From the NCBI GenBank assembly GCA_934630815.1, contig CAKTWI010000006.1, positions 24,425 to 88,424 of the forward strand: a stretch of DNA of 64,000 nucleotides, read 5' to 3'. The position numbers and the translations under genes are program-made. The DNA comes from an uncultured Senegalimassilia sp. (lineage in GTDB: Bacteria; Actinomycetota; Coriobacteriia; Coriobacteriales; Eggerthellaceae). This document shows positions 9,617 through 17,122 of this stretch, piece by piece (the stretch's first letter is position 1; each line of letters opens with the position of its first letter). The notes beneath the pieces are model-generated. The model had not been told where the DNA came from. It worked only from the letters and a program-made list of their open reading frames with translations, and did no database searches.

Positions 9617-12600
9617 AGCCGTTGAAGCTGACCATGTCCGCATTCGGGCCGTATTCCGGCGAGACGGAAATCGACTTTCGAACGCTTGGGCGCTCGGGCG
9701 TGTACCTGGTGTGCGGCGACACGGGCGCGGGCAAAACCATGATCTTCGACGCCATCTGCTTCGCGCTGTTCGGCGAGGCGAGCGGCGATAGCCGAAACGG
9801 CGCCCGTTCTTCCGCAAGTTTGCGCAGCGATTTTGCCGACCCGGCAAGCAAAACGTACGTTGAGTTGGAGTTCTCCTACCGGGGGCAAACCTACCGCGTA
9901 AAGCGCAACCCCGACTATGAGCGTGCTAAGAAGCGCGGCGAAGGCACCACCAAAGAGCCTGCCAACGCCGAGATCGAGCTGCCGGACGGGCGCTGCATCA
10001 GCGGCGTGCGCAAGGTGAACATGCAGGTGGAAGAGCTGCTGGGTATCGATGCGAACCAATTCAAGCAGATCGTCATGCTGGCGCAGGGCGAGTTCCGAAA
10101 GCTGCTGACGGCCGACACGGCAACGCGCGAGGGCATCTTCCGCAAGCTGTTCGCCACGCAAAAGTACGAGATGCTGCAAGACCGCCTGGGCGAGGAGTGC
10201 CGCAAGCTCGAGCGCGAGAACGAGAAGCTGAAAAGCGAGGTTTTGCGGTGTTCGCAAACCGTTCGTTTCGCTGCGCAGGACGCGCGCGAGGAGGAGCTTG
10301 ACGAGCGTCGCCGCAGCGGGGCGCCTATGGGCGCGTGGGTGGTCGAGTTGCTCGAGGGGCTTTTAGCGGGCGACAAGGCGGAATTTGTGCAGCTGAACAA
10401 GCAGGTTAAGGAGTTGCGCTGCAAATGGGCTGACGCAAACGCGCTGGTGAAGCAGGTGGAGAACCGCCCGCGGTACGAGCAGGAACGCGCGGCGCTTGCC
10501 GAAGAGGTCGCCCAGCACGAGGGGCGGACGGAAGGCTTGCAGGCGGCGCTGCAACAGGAATGCGCGCATGACGCAGAGCGCCTGGAGGCAACCGAGCGCG
10601 CAGCGGTGATCGAGGGGACGTTTGCGAAATATCAGGCACTGCAGCGTGCTGATCAGGGGCTTTCAGCTGCAAAGGAAGCGTTGTCGCGTGCTGAGCAGGC
10701 TTCCAAGGCTGCGCAGGCAGATGCCGGCAAGGCGGAAGAGCAGCGGGCGCAGGCGGCGCAGGCCGCGGAGAGGCTTGCGGGCTCGGACGTTCGCCAGGCG
10801 CAGGCGAAGGCGGCGTTCGATGCGGCGCAGCTGCGCGCGAATGCAGCGGGTGAGGCGCTTGCGGGCGCAAAAGACCTTGCGGCCAAGGTTGCAACGGCGC
10901 AAAAGGCTCAAAAGCAGGTGCAAACCTTGCTGGAGCAGGAAGAGGCGCTGGTTGCGGCCGAACGCAAAGCGCGGGATGCGGTTGCGCAGGCCAAGGCGGC
11001 AAGCGAGTCGTTCGCCGGCGCGGACGTTGCGCTCAGCGAAGCGGGTGCTGCGCTCGAGCGCGTTATGCGTGCCGAGCAGGATGCCTCCCAGGCAGTGCAA
11101 CGTCGCGGCGAATTGCAGCAGGCGACTCAGGCTGCCGCGGAGCCGTACCAACGAGCGCTCGAGCGGCTCAAAGCCGCAGAGACCGTCCACGACAAAGACC
11201 TGGCGCAGGTGCAGCAGCTGCAAAAGGCCCAGCGTGCGGGTCGCGCTGGCCTACTTGCGGCGGATTTGCAGGACGGTTCGCCCTGTCCGGTGTGCGGCTC
11301 GGTGCATCATCCGTCGCCGGCACAGGCGGCGGGCAGTATTCCGACCGATGATCAGATAGACAAGGCAACGGCCATTGAGGCTGCGTCGAAAAAGGCGGTC
11401 GATCAGGCGGCGCGCGAAGCCGAGGGTGCAAAGACTCGTTGCGAGACCGCGCAGCTTGCGCTTGATGAGTTCGACAAGGAACACGGTGGCGAGCAGAACA
11501 TTGCGCAAGTTCTTGAGCAAGCGCGCAATGGCGTTGCGGCCGCAAAACGCGCGAAGGCCGATGCGCAGCTGCGCTGCGACGAGGCGGCGCACACTGCGAA
11601 GGCGCTTGCCGACGCCGAGGCGGCGTATGAGCGTTCTGCAACGGCGTTGTCGCAGGTCAAGGACGCGCGTCAGGCTGCAGAACGCGACCATGCGTCGGCC
11701 GATGCCGAAGCCCGCGCCCTCCGGGAGCGCCTGGCCGTCGTTTCCGTAGACGAAGCCCAGCGTGCGTTCGAGAACGCGCAGCATGACGCGAGCGTTGCGC
11801 AAACCGAGCTGAACAACGCCGAACACGCGGTCTGCGCATTCGCCACCGCGCAACGCGGCCAACAAGCCGCGGAAGAAGCCGCGAAGCAGGCAGCGGAGCA
11901 GGCGCGCAAGGCCGAGGAGGTGTTACAGAACCAAACGCAGGCGCAGAAGCTTGCCGAGCAGGAGGCGAAGCACCTGCGCGCCGACCTGGACTTCCCCTCG
12001 CTCGAGGCGGCTCAAACCGAAGCTGCGCGGCTGCGTCAGCGGGCGGACGACCTGAAGCGTAAGCGAGATGCGGCCCAGCAGGCGGTCGAGCAAAACGCGC
12101 AGCAACTTGCAACCAAACGCGAACTGCTGGCGGCGAAGGACAAGCAGCTTGCCGAGCTGCCTGCCGGCGACGCCGCTGCAGCGGCAAAGGAGCGCAACGA
12201 CTATGAGGAGCAGGGCAAACTGGCAAACGAACGCCTTGGTGCCGTGAACCTGCGCGTTTCCGCGAACGGGGAGTGCCTTGAGCAGCTGCGCAAAACGCTG
12301 AAGCGCGCGGGCGATATCGAGGAGCGTTACGGCCGAATCAAGCTGATGGCAGATGCTGCGAACGGCAACTTGACCGGGCGCGCAAAAGTCCGCTTCGAGG
12401 CGTACGTGCAGGGCATGTACTTCGACAAGGTCATCGCAGCGGCAAACCAGCGTCTACGCGTGCTGACGGCGGGGCAGTTCGAGCTGGTGCGTTGGTCGGA
12501 GTCCGCGGGCAACTCGAAGGCCGGCCTGGGGCTGTACGTCATCGACAGCTTCACGGGGCGTGCCAGGGATGCGTCGTCGCTTTCGGGTGGCGAATCGTTC

Positions 12601-12870
12601 CAGGCATCGTTGTGCCTGGCCCTGGGGCTTTCCGATATTGTGCAGGCGCACGCCGGCGGCATCGAGTTCGACACCATGTTCGTGGACGAGGGCTTCGGCT
12701 CGCTCGACCAAGGCGCGCTGGGCAACGCCATCAGCCTGCTATCCGACCTGTCGGGCGGCAACAAGCTGGTGGGCATCATCAGCCACGTTGAGGACCTGAA
12801 GGCGAATATTCCCAAGCGCATCATCGTGACCAAAACCCAATCCGGTTCCACCGCAAATGTCGAAGCCTAG
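9613..12870 (+). CDS. sbcC: Exonuclease SbcC (RAD50-like SMC ATPase)
   Basis: The 1085-residue protein has Walker A GDTGAGKT at residues 35-42 and a Q-loop region near QFKQIVMLAQGEF. Long coiled coils flank a zinc hook CPVCG near residue 558, and the C-terminus has the ABC signature LSGGESFQASLCLALG and Walker B TMFVDEGFGSLD. It is the ATPase and DNA-tether subunit of the SbcCD nuclease. The coiled coils are very rich in Ala, Gln and Glu, which generates several long spurious frames on other strands. It overlaps sbcD by four bases. Length is typical for the family. Confidence 0.95.
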   Translation: MKPLKLTMSAFGPYSGETEIDFRTLGRSGVYLVCGDTGAGKTMIFDAICFALFGEASGDSRNGARSSASLRSDFADPASKTYVELEFSYRGQTYRVKRNPDYERAKKRGEGTTKEPANAEIELPDGRCISGVRKVNMQVEELLGIDANQFKQIVMLAQGEFRKLLTADTATREGIFRKLFATQKYEMLQDRLGEECRKLERENEKLKSEVLRCSQTVRFAAQDAREEELDERRRSGAPMGAWVVELLEGLLAGDKAEFVQLNKQVKELRCKWADANALVKQVENRPRYEQERAALAEEVAQHEGRTEGLQAALQQECAHDAERLEATERAAVIEGTFAKYQALQRADQGLSAAKEALSRAEQASKAAQADAGKAEEQRAQAAQAAERLAGSDVRQAQAKAAFDAAQLRANAAGEALAGAKDLAAKVATAQKAQKQVQTLLEQEEALVAAERKARDAVAQAKAASESFAGADVALSEAGAALERVMRAEQDASQAVQRRGELQQATQAAAEPYQRALERLKAAETVHDKDLAQVQQLQKAQRAGRAGLLAADLQDGSPCPVCGSVHHPSPAQAAGSIPTDDQIDKATAIEAASKKAVDQAAREAEGAKTRCETAQLALDEFDKEHGGEQNIAQVLEQARNGVAAAKRAKADAQLRCDEAAHTAKALADAEAAYERSATALSQVKDARQAAERDHASADAEARALRERLAVVSVDEAQRAFENAQHDASVAQTELNNAEHAVCAFATAQRGQQAAEEAAKQAAEQARKAEEVLQNQTQAQKLAEQEAKHLRADLDFPSLEAAQTEAARLRQRADDLKRKRDAAQQAVEQNAQQLATKRELLAAKDKQLAELPAGDAAAAAKERNDYEEQGKLANERLGAVNLRVSANGECLEQLRKTLKRAGDIEERYGRIKLMADAANGNLTGRAKVRFEAYVQGMYFDKVIAAANQRLRVLTAGQFELVRWSESAGNSKAGLGLYVIDSFTGRARDASSLSGGESFQASLCLALGLSDIVQAHAGGIEFDTMFVDEGFGSLDQGALGNAISLLSDLSGGNKLVGIISHVEDLKANIPKRIIVTKTQSGSTANVEA

Positions 12871-12888
12871 GGGTACTGCAAATAAATT

Positions 12889-12929
12889 GACGGCTTTTGC
12901 GCTAGGCGATGCCTGGCGCAAAAGCCGTC
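12889..12929 (+). terminator. Strong hairpin after sbcC
   Basis: GACGGCTTTTGCGC and GCGCAAAAGCCGTC form a perfect 14-bp stem. It is extended by AGGC/GCCT around a GAT loop after one wobble pair. It lies 19 bp past the sbcC stop. There is no T run on either side, so it may be a terminator of the hairpin-only kind or a repeat element. From 12937 to about 13010 a degenerate direct repeat follows (CGGGCAACA units near 12940 and 12978). Confidence 0.5.
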
Positions 12930-13041
12930 ACGTTTAGGTCGGGCAACAGCCGCCGTAAAAGCCGTAGAGATCAGGCCGGGCAACACCTGCTGCAAAGGTC
13001 GCCTGATTCAGGCTCGCTAGTGTCTTCTGCCGCACCCCTCG

Positions 13042-13119
13042 ATGGTCAAAACTTGCATCTGCTGCAAGTTTTGACCATGCCATCGACGAAACTTGCAAAT
13101 CCGATAAGTTTCGTCGATG
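13042..13119. repeat. Two-hairpin direct repeat, copy 1
   Basis: Hairpin one (13042-13078) has a 16-bp stem beginning ATGGTCAAAACTTGCA with a 5-nt loop. Hairpin two (13081-13119) has a 14-bp stem CATCGACGAAACTT with an 11-nt loop. The same unit recurs at 14560-14637, so the pair flanks the ATPase gene at 13248-14519 in direct orientation. Confidence 0.9.
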
Positions 13120-13162
13120 TGCGCAGTAGGCACCGACGGCGCACAGTGTGCCGGACGTTTAG

Positions 13163-13201
13163 GGTCTGACAGTTAGTGCTACGTCCTCTAAATGTCAGAC
13201 C
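13163..13201 (+). repeat. CTACGTCC-type short repeat, copy A
   Basis: A 39-bp unit with perfect 9-bp ends GGTCTGACA and TGTCAGACC around TTAGTGCTACGTCC. Further copies are the two arms of the palindrome at 14732-14806 and the segment inside a coding sequence at 16574-16609. After copies A and the palindrome, the same tail CGGGCGGCAAGCGTCAG follows. The family looks REP-like. Confidence 0.85.
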
Positions 13202-13247
13202 GGGCGGCAAGCGTCAGGCCGAAAGGCGCTGGGCGGCTTTCCCGGCT

Positions 13248-14519
13248 CTACCTATGCAGCAGGAAATCGATGACGTTCACGATTTCGATGCCATCGATGT
13301 CCGCGGGATAGGTTCCTTCCGCGACTACTACGATTTTGCGGTATTCGTCCCCGATGCGCTTGAGGGGCGCAAGCTCGCGCCGCATGGTTTCCTCGTCGCG
13401 CATGTCTTCGGTGACCTGGACGTACATTTTCTGGCGAGGTTTTGTGGCAACGAAATCGACTTCTCCGCCTCGTAAATGTCCCACTAGCACGTCGTAATCA
13501 TCGAAGACAAGCTGGTTGTACACCAGGTTTTCGAGCACTCGCCCGGTGTCGGTGTTTCGATAACTGTCCAGGTAGCTGCGCATGCCTACGTCTGCAATGT
13601 AGTACTTGCCGCCCGTTTTCAGTAGCTCGCGTCCTTTAATGTCGTAACGCTGCACGCGGTTGAACAGATAGGCTTCCACAAGCGTGGAAATATAAAAATC
13701 CGCGGTGGCCCTGTTGGTCGACTCGCCGTCCGCCTTCAAAGTGCCCGCAATCTTGTTCGAAGAGGTTTCGTTGCCGATGTTATCAGCCAAAAACGCGCAA
13801 ATCCGTTCGAGCACGGAGCGGTTGCTCACCGCCCGCAAACCCTTTCGCTGGGCTCGCGTCATGATGTCGCGAACGATGATCGTCTGGTAGATACTGCGCA
13901 GGTATTCGCGGTGTTTCGCCTCGTCAGGTTCTTGGAGCGCAAGGTAGGGGAAGCCGCCGAACATGCGGTATTGCTCGAACAAGCTGAAAAGGGTGGCGAA
14001 GGAACCGTCCGCGAACAGTGCTATGTCGGAGCCGGTTTTGCCGGCAGGCTGCCATGTTGCGCCGCGGAAATCCAGGTATTCGGCGAACGTGAGCGGCTGC
14101 ATGGCGATTTCGACGTAACGACCGGAGATGAGCGTCGCAAGCTCGCTGGACAGCAAAAACGCGTTCGACCCGGTGACATAGATGTCGCAATCGGCGTCTA
14201 CACGCAGCGCGTTGATCGCCTTTTCCCATCCTTCGACGTTTTGCAGCTCATCAAAGAACAGATAGGTATGCGCCTTGCCCGCAATGCGGTTGACCACAAG
14301 GTCGTAAAGCTCGCGATAATCGGTGATGCTTGCAAGTTCCATCGACTCCATTTTGAACGTGAGCAGGCGATTTTCCGGAACACCTTGCGCGGCAAGGTGT
14401 TCTCGCATCATGTCAAGCAGGGTCGATTTCCCGCAACGGCGAATGCCCGTGACCACTTTCACCAGGTCGGTGTCTTGGAACGCGATAAGCTTGTCCAGGT
14501 ATTTTTGCCGAACGATCAT
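13248..14519 (-). CDS. AAA-family ATPase with DUF4143 domain
   Basis: This 423-residue protein has Walker A GIRRCGKSTLLD near residue 27 and a Walker B-like YLFFDELQNVEGW. The C-terminal DUF4143 part contains YIADVGMRSYLD, GRVLENLVYNQL and GGEVDFVATK, the last resembling a PD-(D/E)XK-like core. I start it at ATG 14519, which has GGGAGGTG just upstream; a longer frame back to 14741 runs through the repeats and is not convincing. The function of this widespread family is poorly known. They are accessory, often strain-specific genes, sometimes suggested to act like toxin or defence ATPases. The flanking direct repeats (13042-13119 and 14560-14637) suggest that it came in as a cassette. Confidence 0.88.
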   Translation of the reverse strand: MIVRQKYLDKLIAFQDTDLVKVVTGIRRCGKSTLLDMMREHLAAQGVPENRLLTFKMESMELASITDYRELYDLVVNRIAGKAHTYLFFDELQNVEGWEKAINALRVDADCDIYVTGSNAFLLSSELATLISGRYVEIAMQPLTFAEYLDFRGATWQPAGKTGSDIALFADGSFATLFSLFEQYRMFGGFPYLALQEPDEAKHREYLRSIYQTIIVRDIMTRAQRKGLRAVSNRSVLERICAFLADNIGNETSSNKIAGTLKADGESTNRATADFYISTLVEAYLFNRVQRYDIKGRELLKTGGKYYIADVGMRSYLDSYRNTDTGRVLENLVYNQLVFDDYDVLVGHLRGGEVDFVATKPRQKMYVQVTEDMRDEETMRRELAPLKRIGDEYRKIVVVAEGTYPADIDGIEIVNVIDFLLHR

Positions 14520-14559
14520 ACGGCACACCTCCCAGTCGATTCCTTGCGTTATGGACACG

Positions 14560-14637
14560 ATAGTCAAAACATGCATCAGCTGCAAGTTTTGACTATGCCA
14601 TCGACGAAACTTGCAAATCCAACAAGTTTCGTCGATG
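14560..14637. repeat. Two-hairpin direct repeat, copy 2
   Basis: Same unit as 13042-13119. The first stem here begins ATAGTC and ends GACTAT, against ATGGTC and GACCAT in copy 1, so a G-C pair has become A-T on both arms. This compensatory change supports selection for the fold. The second stem, 14599-14637, is unchanged while its loop differs. Confidence 0.9.
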
Positions 14638-14731
14638 CGCGCAGTTGACACTGCCGGCACGCCGCGCAGCGAGTCGTGACGAAAGTTCTTTCGCCGGGCG
14701 GTCATTTTTTGCTCGGGGGCCTGACGTCTAG

Positions 14732-14806
14732 GGTCTGACATTTGGGGGACGTAGCACTAAGTGTCCGAATCGGACACTTAGTGCTACGTCCCCCAAATGT
14801 CAGACC
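14732..14806. repeat. 75-bp palindrome made of two head-to-head CTACGTCC repeats
   Basis: Arms 14732-14768 and 14770-14806 are perfect 37-bp reverse complements around a single base. Each arm is one unit of the short repeat seen singly at 13163-13201. A cruciform or a very stable RNA hairpin is possible. No gene spans it. Confidence 0.95.
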
Positions 14807-14887
14807 GGACCGGGCGGCAAGCGTCAGATAAGATTCGGGTGGAGAACGTTCGAGACGCAGTTTCGCTTCAAATAATGCATCAATAAA

Positions 14888-15034
14888 GGAAGCGAAATGC
14901 AATTCACTTCCGCTAATGCGCATCCAACGGAAGCGAAACTCATTACACTTCCGTAAACCCTTACCTAACGGAAGCGAAACGCGATTCGCTTCCGTTGCCC
15001 CTTGTTTAACGGAAGTGAATTGCGATTCCCTTCC
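14888..15034. repeat. Tandem array of four 24-bp palindromes at 41-bp period
   Basis: Near-palindromic 24-bp cores of the form GGAAGYGAA...TTCNCTTCC start at 14888, 14929, 14970 and 15011, exactly 41 bp apart. The 17-bp spacers mostly end in ..AAC. A degenerate fifth unit precedes at about 14847. It lies in a 700-bp gap ahead of the LuxR gene at 15222. A further TGATTTCCT/AGGAAATCA inverted repeat follows near 15068-15100. Confidence 0.92.
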
Positions 15035-15221
15035 GCTAACTCATGTTTCAAGAAGGCAAACCTCCCATTGATTTCCTTAGTTGAAACCGCGAGGAAATCA
15101 AAGTGTCCGACGCGGCTGGCACGCCCCCGCTTCTCGCGCCCTGCTTGCGTCAATACCCGAAAGCGGGTGATTCCTTTCACCTGGTGTTTTACCGTATGAT
15201 AGGCGAAACGAAGGGGGAATC

Positions 15222-16955
15222 ATGATCGATGAGATGAAAGCGAACGCCCGCTGCCTGGGATGGGGATTCCTGCTGGCTTGGGTGTTTTGCGCGTTTTACT
15301 CCGGGTCCATGGACGGGCTGTCGCAGGTGGTCGAGGCGATGGGAGGCGGTATTGCCCGGCGTCTGGCGTTGAGCGTGCTGCCGGTGGGTTCCGCGGTGGC
15401 GTCGCTGGTCGTCATCGTTGCGGCGGAGCGCCGGCTCGGCCCGCCGACGAACTGCCGTGCGCTCTTCATCGGCGCTCCCTTGGCGGTGGCCGTCGCCACG
15501 CCGATGCTGTCGCTCCCGGCGTACGGCATCGGCGCAACGCCGCTTTTGTTCGCCGTGGCGGCTACCGTCACGGGTGCGGGCAGCGCGCTGATGTGGGTGA
15601 TGTGGGGCCAGTTGTACGCGCGCCTGCCGCAAGACGCCGTCGAATCGTGCGCGCCCGCGTCCGCGTTCCTGGCGGCGCTGCTGTCGCTTGCCGTCATGGC
15701 TGTGCCGCACGCCGCGTCGCTCGCGTTGATCTCGGCATTTCCGCTTGTCAGCGGCGTGTTGCTTTGGCGCGCCTGGTCCGAGACCGGCGCCTCGGCCTCG
15801 GCCGACCATACGTCCCTGCCGGCGGCCCCGCTTCCGTTGCGCGAAGCGTTCGGCTCCATGGGCCGCGGAGGCTTCGGCATCTTGGCCGCGTGCATGTTCG
15901 TGAGCATCGAGGGCTCGTTTTGGGCGTCATCTTCGGCCGACGCATCCCATGCCGTGATCATCTTCGTGGTAAGCGCCCTGTTCATGGCGGTGGTCAGCGT
16001 GTCCGCGACCGCCGGGCCGCGCCGCGTGTCGCTGTCGTTCGCGTATCGATGGATGTGCCCGCTTATGGTGGCGGGATTCGCGGCGCTCATCGTATTCGGC
16101 GCGAAAACGGGGGCTTTTGCGGCAGCGGGCGTGGGCATCGCCTCGCGTTTCGCGTTTTGCGTTATCACGCAGATGTACTTCGCGTCCTACGCCGCCCGCG
16201 GTGCGGCCACCCCGGTTCAGTCGTACGCCGTGGGCTGGCTGTTCGTGCACGTGGGCGATCTGCTCGGCCTGCTGGTGTCGTTTCCTCTGCAAAGCGCGAT
16301 AGCCGGCGGTTCCGTCGACCCGTCCGGGGCGGCGGCGGTGCTGGTCGTCGCGTTGGTCGCCGCGGTCATGCTGGCGCTCAACGACGAAACCAGGTTTTTG
16401 TCCTGGGAAACGCCCCAGTCTTACGCGGGCTCGGTTTGCGCGGCGTCGGCGGCGGGCGCGGACAGGGCGACGGGTGCCGGCGTGGTGGCTGGTGCGGGCG
16501 CGGCAACGGGCGCTGGTGCAGCCGTGGACGTTGCCGCGGTGGATGCCGCGGGCGCAGCTGGCGAAGCAAAGGCCGGACACTTAGTGCTACGTCCCCAAAG
16601 TGTCAGGGGTACGGGCGGGGAAGGCGAAAGCGCGGCTGGAGAAACGGGCGCGAGCGCATCGGCTGCCGCAGCCGGCGCCAGTGCAGGCGCCGTTTCCGAT
16701 TCCTCCTCGCAAAACCCTCAGCCCGTGGACTTCATCGGGCAGCGGGTGGCGCTGTTGGCTCGCGAGCATAAGTTGACGCCGCGCGAAACCGAGGTGTTCG
16801 GGCTTTTGGCGCACGGGCGCTCCATCCCGTACGTCCGCGACGCCCTTATCATCAGCCGCGACACGGCTGCCACGCACGCGAAGCATATCTACGCGAAGCT
16901 CGACGTGCACTCGCGTCAAGAGCTCATCGACCTTGTCATGAGCGACGAGCTGTAG
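15222..16955 (+). CDS. Membrane-anchored LuxR-family transcriptional regulator
   Basis: The 577-residue protein starts at ATG 15222 after GAAGGGGGAA. Residues of about 10-390 form an MFS-like or LuxR-sensor membrane region with around twelve hydrophobic spans. A linker rich in Ala and Gly covers about residues 400-500, and the C-terminus carries a LuxR helix-turn-helix (LTPRETEVFGLLAHGRS, ISRDTAATHAKHIYAKLDVHS). The linker contains an in-frame copy of the local CTACGTCC repeat (16574-16609), read as GHLVLRPQSVRG. The nearest target candidates are the flavoprotein and cytochrome genes that converge on it from the right. The upstream 41-bp palindrome array could hold operators for this or another regulator; that is inference. 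Confidence 0.85.
   Translation: MIDEMKANARCLGWGFLLAWVFCAFYSGSMDGLSQVVEAMGGGIARRLALSVLPVGSAVASLVVIVAAERRLGPPTNCRALFIGAPLAVAVATPMLSLPAYGIGATPLLFAVAATVTGAGSALMWVMWGQLYARLPQDAVESCAPASAFLAALLSLAVMAVPHAASLALISAFPLVSGVLLWRAWSETGASASADHTSLPAAPLPLREAFGSMGRGGFGILAACMFVSIEGSFWASSSADASHAVIIFVVSALFMAVVSVSATAGPRRVSLSFAYRWMCPLMVAGFAALIVFGAKTGAFAAAGVGIASRFAFCVITQMYFASYAARGAATPVQSYAVGWLFVHVGDLLGLLVSFPLQSAIAGGSVDPSGAAAVLVVALVAAVMLALNDETRFLSWETPQSYAGSVCAASAAGADRATGAGVVAGAGAATGAGAAVDVAAVDAAGAAGEAKAGHLVLRPQSVRGTGGEGESAAGETGASASAAAAGASAGAVSDSSSQNPQPVDFIGQRVALLAREHKLTPRETEVFGLLAHGRSIPYVRDALIISRDTAATHAKHIYAKLDVHSRQELIDLVMSDEL
16574..16609 (+). repeat. CTACGTCC-type short repeat inside the LuxR gene, copy D
   Basis: CGGACACTTAGTGCTACGTC followed by CCCAAAGTGTCAGGG matches the arms of the palindrome at 14732-14806 except for small changes (one C fewer in the C run, one A to G). 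It lies wholly within the coding frame of the regulator, in the linker before the DNA-binding domain, without breaking the frame. Confidence 0.88.
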
Positions 16956-16969
16956 TCCCAAACACAAAA

Positions 16970-16993
16970 AGGGGCGCCACGAAGGACGCCCCT
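16970..16993. terminator. Bidirectional-looking terminator between convergent genes
   Basis: AGGGGCG and CGCCCCT pair around a 10-nt loop, with a CACAAAAA tract on the left, which is a T run for the leftward strand. It separates the rightward LuxR gene from the leftward flavoprotein gene. Confidence 0.7.
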
Positions 16994-17122
16994 GCAAGCG
17001 TTACTCGCTCCCGCGCTCGCCGCGCAAGGCTCGCGGGGCAAACCCGAATCCGGCATCGCTCAATCCTGCTATGCCTCGTGGGTCCCGGCCCTGCGCGCCT
17101 CGCGAGCGCTCCGCGGCCCCCG

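Noticed and set aside
14888..15034. CRISPR array
   Set aside because: The repeats are 24 bp with only 17-bp spacers, vary between copies, and the spacers resemble each other; no cas genes are near.
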